A DNA stretch of 10,345 bases from Thermoanaerobaculaceae bacterium. GTDB lineage: Bacteria > Acidobacteriota > UBA4820. The stretch spans positions 1 through 10,345 of the forward strand of contig JAAZNT010000422.1 of assembly GCA_012798145.1 (NCBI GenBank), read 5' to 3'. Below, piece after piece: positions 6,723-10,345 of the stretch (its first letter is position 1; the number at the start of each line of letters is the position of its first letter). Both the position numbers and the translations under genes were made by a program. The notes under the pieces were generated by a model. The model saw only the letters and a program-made list of their open reading frames with translations. It was not told where the DNA came from and made no database searches.

Positions 6723-8450
6723 TTACTTTGTCTTATCAATGATGAATGACTTTCTTACGGTCTCGCCGTAATATTTGCCAACAACTCGCCAATAGAATGT
6801 TACTTGAGTGTCGGGCTGTTCAGATGCGAACTTAAGGATTTTTTTCCATTTCTTTTCTGATGGCTGCCAAGACAACATCTTTTTGTAAGGATGTTCTTTT
6901 GTGCCACTGCTTGTGATTATGTAGTAAAAAGATGGGTCAGGGCCTATATTAACTTGGAATTTTGTGTCATCGGTGTAGGGAATCCAGGAAAAGAGAGGAG
7001 GAGCAGAGTAAAGTCCGTAAACTGGAACGGGAGTTTGAACTATTACATCCACATCTTCCACTGTGCTGTTTCCTGCGTAATCAAATGCGACAACTGAAAC
7101 TGTGTATGTTCCGTTGGCAAATGAAGATGCGTCAGTATTCCATCCAATGAAATCTCTTGTTGATTTGTAAATCAAATTGTCATTTATGTAAAGTTCCATT
7201 GACTTGATTCCAAAATCGTCAGTGGCTGAAGCTTCTACCTGCAATATTGATGTTATATTTTCGTTTGGATATGGTCTTGCCAACTGAAGCAAAGGCGGAT
7301 CGTCTCTTCTCTGGAGGTGTGCTGGGTTTCCAAGCCATTGGGAATAATTGCCGGCTGGAGGAGCCCAGTGGGTTATTGCTTGAATTGATCTCTTGCCTTG
7401 CCCTGTGGCAACAATAACAAGCCCTTTGTTCTTTCTGGCAGTTAAAATAACATTTGTTCCAGCGTATCCTTCAACAGTTGGATGCCACCCGTATTCATGG
7501 CCGCAACTTGTCTCAAAATAAACAAGTTCGCCAGATGAATCACAGAACATTCCATAACCCCAAGAGTCAATTGCTGGAATGCCAACAATCTTGGGAGACC
7601 AGGTGTTCTTGTAAGCGTCGCAAGTTTTGGAGAATTGCCAATTTATAGCTCCCGTGAAAACATCAAATGAGATCAGGTCTCCGTTTCCTTTTAAAATGAA
7701 AATTGCTGAATCTCCAATAATAACTGGGGGTTTTGTCTCAACATTAATCAAAGCGCCCTTGTCGTCATAAGCTTCCCACATAAGATCACCAAACTTGTTG
7801 TAAACATCCAAAATACCGCCTCTAATGTAGAAAAGATGGTCGTAGGAGTCTATTGCTATTGGAACTTCGGAGTAATTAAAACAGTTGACCCGCCATTTGA
7901 TATTTCCCGTTTCAGTTATGGCGTGAAGGAAATTTTCTGAAGCCACATAAATAGTTCCGTCAGCTGCAATTGACGGGGGACCAACCGCAAAGCCAAGTTT
8001 TTTCTTCCATAAAACGGTTCCGCCGTTTCCGTCGACACAGTAAAGGTAGCCGTCTTTTGTCCCGAAGAAAATCTTCTTCTGCCCGTTGACAGCAAGTGGG
8101 GTAGTTGCGTTTTCAATGAGTTTGAGAGTCCAGACCATATTTCCGTCTGTTCCGTATCCCCTTAAATCTGCCGCGGAAGTGGCGAAAAATAGCCGATCCT
8201 CAAAAAGGGCGATCGGGGATGTCAAAACTCCTCCCACTTTCGTTTCCCACAGCGGTTTGCCATCGCTGTCAAGAGCCCTGACTTTTGCATCGTCAGTTGC
8301 AAAATAGACATTCCCATTTGGGCCCACTGTAGGGTCAAAGATCAAAGGCGCAGGGGAACTATACTGCCAAAGGGTGTTTTGTCCAAAAACATTAAAACAG
8401 ATTAGGAGACTTACTAAAAAAATCAACTTTTTCAATCCGTTAAAGCACAT
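6723..8450 (-). CDS. Exported PQQ-type beta-propeller protein with Ig-like and FN3-like C-terminal domains
   Basis: This is a 575-residue secreted or cell-surface protein of unknown function. Residues 1-23 form a signal peptide (KK, then a hydrophobic core, then VFG before Q24). Residues 25 to about 380 are PQQ-like beta-propeller repeats of about 40 residues ending in tryptophans W28, W68, W107, W148, W186, W225 and W271, each with a VYFAT- or IYVAS-type strand; further degenerate repeats follow. QWLGNPAHLQR near 371-381 resembles the W..F..D..HTG tag seen at the edge of such propellers. Residues about 388-472 match bacterial Ig-like folds (DDFGIKSMELYIND, NGTYTVSVVAFDYAGN). Residues about 485-572 look fibronectin-III-like (FSWIPYTDDTKFQV, FYWRV). 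These domains suggest scaffold or carbohydrate/protein binding; quinone-dehydrogenase catalytic residues are not evident, so enzyme activity is not claimed. The gene is monocistronic with strong promoter and ribosome signals, and is GC-richer than the operon to its left. BamB is a distant alternative but lacks Ig/FN3 domains. Confidence 0.85.
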   Translation of the reverse strand: MCFNGLKKLIFLVSLLICFNVFGQNTLWQYSSPAPLIFDPTVGPNGNVYFATDDAKVRALDSDGKPLWETKVGGVLTSPIALFEDRLFFATSAADLRGYGTDGNMVWTLKLIENATTPLAVNGQKKIFFGTKDGYLYCVDGNGGTVLWKKKLGFAVGPPSIAADGTIYVASENFLHAITETGNIKWRVNCFNYSEVPIAIDSYDHLFYIRGGILDVYNKFGDLMWEAYDDKGALINVETKPPVIIGDSAIFILKGNGDLISFDVFTGAINWQFSKTCDAYKNTWSPKIVGIPAIDSWGYGMFCDSSGELVYFETSCGHEYGWHPTVEGYAGTNVILTARKNKGLVIVATGQGKRSIQAITHWAPPAGNYSQWLGNPAHLQRRDDPPLLQLARPYPNENITSILQVEASATDDFGIKSMELYINDNLIYKSTRDFIGWNTDASSFANGTYTVSVVAFDYAGNSTVEDVDVIVQTPVPVYGLYSAPPLFSWIPYTDDTKFQVNIGPDPSFYYIITSSGTKEHPYKKMLSWQPSEKKWKKILKFASEQPDTQVTFYWRVVGKYYGETVRKSFIIDKTK

Positions 8451-8455
8451 TTTCT

Positions 8456-8461
8456 CCTCCT
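8456..8461 (-). promoter_or_regulatory. Strong Shine-Dalgarno site of the PQQ-propeller gene
   Basis: On the minus strand AGGAGG, inside GGTGAGGAGGAGAAA, sits 5 bases before ATG (8450-8448). It is the best ribosome site in the window and fixes this start, which also yields a proper signal peptide. Confidence 0.85.
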
Positions 8462-8472
8462 CACCTTTACAA

Positions 8473-8500
8473 TTTATAGCATAATTTATTCATTTGTCAA
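8473..8500 (-). promoter_or_regulatory. Near-consensus sigma70 extended -10 promoter for the PQQ-propeller gene
   Basis: Read on the minus strand, a perfect TTGACA (8500-8495) is followed after 16 bases by TATAAA (8478-8473), with TG immediately before the extended position (TGCTATAAA). Transcription should begin near 8466, leaving a leader of about 16 bases that is nearly all ribosome binding site. No room remains for a riboswitch, so control, if any, must act at initiation. Confidence 0.82.
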
Positions 8501-8502
8501 GT

Positions 8503-8530
8503 GCCTTTTAAAAAAACCTTTAAAAATGGC
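8503..8530. repeat. Imperfect inverted repeat between the divergent promoters
   Basis: GCCTTTTAAA (8503-8512) and TTTAAAAATGGC (8519-8530) are inverted copies differing by a two-base insertion. The left arm abuts the -35 of the minus-strand promoter and the right arm covers the possible -35 of the TPR gene. It could be an operator, but such AT-rich dyads also arise by chance. Confidence 0.35.
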
Positions 8531-8547
8531 TTCAAAAATTATACAAT
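8519..8547 (+). promoter_or_regulatory. Possible promoter for the TPR gene
   Basis: TTTAAA (8519-8524, 4 of 6) and TACAAT (8542-8547, 5 of 6) are 17 bases apart. An overlapping TATACA at 8540-8545 is an alternative -10. Initiation near 8554 would give a short leader of about 13 bases holding the ribosome site. The match is clearly weaker than the opposing promoter. A promoter must lie here because the upstream gene is divergent, but the exact boxes are uncertain. Confidence 0.4.
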
Positions 8548-8555
8548 TGGTTTGT

Positions 8556-8560
8556 GGAGG
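8556..8560 (+). promoter_or_regulatory. Shine-Dalgarno site of the TPR gene
   Basis: GGAGG lies 6 bases before ATG 8567, fixing that start. Confidence 0.8.
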
Positions 8561-8566
8561 TAAAAG

Positions 8567-10078
8567 ATGGTAGCTTTAAAAAAAGAATCAGAACTCTTGT
8601 ATGATTCCCAACTGAAAGAATTGCTTCTCAATCTTAAAGATGGAAAAATTGAAGATTATGAAGAGGCAGCAAAAGCTTTAAATTTGAGAGCGATGGCGGC
8701 TCTTGCAGGGAAAGTCGCAAAAGAGGGGATAGAAAAATTCAATAGAAGTTCTAAACTTTTCAGAGAGTTTATTTTGGCAAACACTCTTTCTGAAGAGGAA
8801 CTTCAAAAAACAAAAGAATTGCTGAAAAAATCCACTTTGGAGAAAGAAGAAAAAATTAAAATTGAAACTCTTCTCAAATATTATCTTGATGATCCCTTGT
8901 GGTTTGATTCTTTTGAAAATGCACAATTTCTTCAAAAAGATGAACTTTATTACAAGTTGGCGGGACATCGCTGTATGGATGAGGGAGATTATAAAAAGGC
9001 AGCCGAAAAATACCATAAGGCGTTTGAAATAGCAAAAAACGACCCAAGGTATCTTAATTATAAATGTGAAGCATTGAAAGCGCTTGGAAACCAAAAAGAA
9101 GTTTTTCGAGAATTGTCTAATATTACGGAGAATTATGAATATTTTGTCCAAGGGTGGAATGGCTTGGCAAGATATTATCTTGATCAGGGAAAACTTCATC
9201 TTGCATACCAAGCGATCGGAAAAGCGCTTTCAATAAATCCCAATGATTGGGGCGCTTTTCTGGCGCTTGCAGATTTTTATCTTGCCCGTGGGGAGTATGG
9301 GAGGGCAAGAGGTGTTCTTGAAATTCTTTTGAGTCTTGAGCCCACAAGGTATGTTGCCGCTGAAGTCTTCAACTATCTGGGTTATCTCTTTTCTCTTGAC
9401 AACAGGTATCAGGAAGGACAATCCTGCCTTGAAAGAGCGCTGAGGATGAATCCAAATCTTGCTGAAGCGTGGTATAACCTTGGAAATATTGTTTTTCATC
9501 AAAAGCAATTGGAAGAAGCCCTTGCTTGCTATGAAAGAGCTGCAACATCAGACCCCAAAATGGCTTCTGCTTACACCCAGATAGGGTTGACGCTTCTTGA
9601 AATGGGAAAAATATGCAACGCAGACAAACCTTTTCTAAAAGCCCTTGAGATTGATCCTTCCGAATATTTCGCTCATTTGGGACTTTCTGAATTTTATAGA
9701 AGAGCAAAAGATAGTGCGAAAGCGCTGAAATATGCCGAGATGGCTGTTAATATTGAGCCTTCAGATCCCAACGCATACAATATCCTTGGAATTGCTTACG
9801 AGTTTAATAAAAAATATAAGGAAGCGGAAAAAGCATACCAAAAAGCGCTCGAACTTGAACCAATGCACAGGTGGGCGGCAAACAATCTTGGATATCTATA
9901 TGAAAAATTGATGTCCTCTGACAAAAAATACAAAAATCTTGCTATCAAAGCATGGAAAAAGAGACTTGAAATATGCCTTAAAACAAAAGTTTCAATCAAA
10001 GGAGCGCTCAACCATCTTCTTAAACTTGGCGTTAAATCAGGCGAAATTAAGAAATGGATGGAGCAAATCAAGAAGTAA
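8567..10078 (+). CDS. Cytoplasmic tetratricopeptide repeat (TPR) protein with an unassigned N-terminal helical region
   Basis: This 503-residue protein is built mostly of TPR units, helix-pair repeats of 34 residues that mediate protein-protein binding. Clear repeats start near residues 127, 195, 229, 266, 300, 334, 368, 402 and 436. They show the expected W/Y-x2-L/I-G, Y and A positions and end in P, as in AWYNLGNIVF...DP and AYNILGIAYEF...EP. A degenerate unit lies at about 161-193. The last repeat (436-475) carries an insert, SSDKKYKN, before its second helix. Residues 1-125 are charged and probably alpha-helical, with no domain I recognise. There is no signal peptide or membrane helix, so it should act in the cytoplasm as a scaffold; no enzymatic motif is visible. 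It is transcribed divergently from the PQQ-propeller gene and lies 21 bases upstream of acpS, probably in the same transcript. Partner and pathway cannot be inferred from repeats alone. Confidence 0.88.
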   Translation: MVALKKESELLYDSQLKELLLNLKDGKIEDYEEAAKALNLRAMAALAGKVAKEGIEKFNRSSKLFREFILANTLSEEELQKTKELLKKSTLEKEEKIKIETLLKYYLDDPLWFDSFENAQFLQKDELYYKLAGHRCMDEGDYKKAAEKYHKAFEIAKNDPRYLNYKCEALKALGNQKEVFRELSNITENYEYFVQGWNGLARYYLDQGKLHLAYQAIGKALSINPNDWGAFLALADFYLARGEYGRARGVLEILLSLEPTRYVAAEVFNYLGYLFSLDNRYQEGQSCLERALRMNPNLAEAWYNLGNIVFHQKQLEEALACYERAATSDPKMASAYTQIGLTLLEMGKICNADKPFLKALEIDPSEYFAHLGLSEFYRRAKDSAKALKYAEMAVNIEPSDPNAYNILGIAYEFNKKYKEAEKAYQKALELEPMHRWAANNLGYLYEKLMSSDKKYKNLAIKAWKKRLEICLKTKVSIKGALNHLLKLGVKSGEIKKWMEQIKK

Positions 10079-10099
10079 TATGTCAAGAGGCGCGAAAAA

Positions 10100-10345
10100 A
10101 TGGTTGTTGGGATAGGAACGGACATAGTTTCTATAAGCAGAATTGAAAGAGCAGTTTCAAAGCGCCCCGCTTTTGCCAAAAGGATACTCTCTGAAAAAGA
10201 ATTGCTTTTTTTCTTTGAAAGGAACTCTTCGCCGGCTTTTCTTGCAGGAAGATTCGCATCTAAGGAAGCAGTGATGAAAGCGCTGGGAACCGGGCTGTCT
10301 CAAGGGATAAGGTTTAAAGACATTGAGATAATTTACAAAAACAAA
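10100..10345 (+). CDS. acpS: Holo-[acyl-carrier-protein] synthase, N-terminal part (cut by window end)
   Basis: AcpS transfers 4'-phosphopantetheine from coenzyme A to the serine of apo-ACP, activating it for fatty acid synthesis. The 82 codons present contain both family signatures: GIGTDIVSISRIE at 4-16, with metal ligand D8, and FLAGRFASKEAVMKALGTG at 47-65, with metal ligand E56. Full-length proteins are about 120-130 residues, so roughly a third is missing beyond base 10345. ATG 10100 is chosen because it puts D8 at the family position; AGAGG at 10086-10090 is a plausible, slightly distant ribosome site. An ATG at 10080 is in another frame and closes within about 11 codons. The gene sits 21 bases after the TPR stop, suggesting co-transcription. 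Confidence 0.95.
   Translation, partial: MVVGIGTDIVSISRIERAVSKRPAFAKRILSEKELLFFFERNSSPAFLAGRFASKEAVMKALGTGLSQGIRFKDIEIIYKNK

Noticed and set aside
6723..8450. Assignment of the propeller protein as BamB or a PQQ-dependent dehydrogenase
   Set aside because: The Ig-like and FN3-like C-terminal domains and the lack of recognisable dehydrogenase active-site residues do not fit either; only the propeller fold is shared.
8678..9211. 177-codon minus-strand open frame antisense to the TPR gene
   Set aside because: It lies wholly inside the well-supported TPR coding region, its translation is a Phe/Ile/Lys-rich antisense product with no motif, and no ribosome site or promoter was seen.
9796..10179. 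127-codon minus-strand open frame spanning the TPR-acpS junction
   Set aside because: It runs antisense to both the last TPRs and the conserved AcpS N-terminus, which are clearly the coding strand.

Overview
The window comes from a bacterium of an uncultivated or poorly sampled lineage with an AT-rich genome. The bacterial assignment rests on RNase R, AcpS, a CpsB-type PHP phosphatase and two sigma70-like promoters. Proteins are rich in Lys and Glu. I cannot fix the phylum from the sequence alone. No transposase, integrase, CRISPR array, phage gene or plasmid gene is visible, so this looks like ordinary chromosomal backbone.

Region 1 (1-6532, all plus strand) is one tightly packed chain of seven genes. 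In order they are the 3' end of a CCA-adding tRNA nucleotidyltransferase, an exported or membrane-anchored type I phosphodiesterase of the alkaline phosphatase superfamily, lipoyl synthase (lipA), endonuclease III (nth, non-ATG start), a membrane-anchored alpha/beta hydrolase, a CpsB/YwqE-like PHP phosphatase and RNase R (rnr). Junctions are overlaps or gaps of 0-5 bases, except 41 bases before the PHP gene. This implies one transcript whose promoter lies upstream of the window. The functions are mixed (tRNA maturation, lipoylation, base-excision repair, RNA decay, plus three hydrolases), as in housekeeping operons of compact genomes.

Region 2 (6533-6722) holds a strong extended -10 promoter overlapping the rnr stop codon, a tRNA-Leu(CAA) gene with encoded CCA, and a GC-rich hairpin flanked by A and T tracts. 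That hairpin can terminate both the tRNA and the converging minus-strand gene.

Region 3 (6723-8450, minus strand) is a single gene for an exported multidomain protein: signal peptide, a seven-or-more-blade PQQ-type beta-propeller, a bacterial Ig-like domain and a fibronectin-III-like C-terminus. It has a near-consensus promoter and Shine-Dalgarno site and is visibly richer in GC than region 1.

Region 4 (8451-8566) is a 116-base divergent intergenic region with a promoter for each direction and an imperfect dyad between them. It leads into a large cytoplasmic TPR protein (8567-10078) and then the 5' part of acpS, holo-ACP synthase, which is cut by the window end.

No stretch longer than 300 bases lacks a gene. 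I see no convincing new multi-gene system. The points most worth a second look are the orphan CpsB-like phosphatase coupled by ATGA to RNase R, the PQQ-Ig-FN3 surface protein, and the TPR protein with an unassigned N-terminal helical domain.
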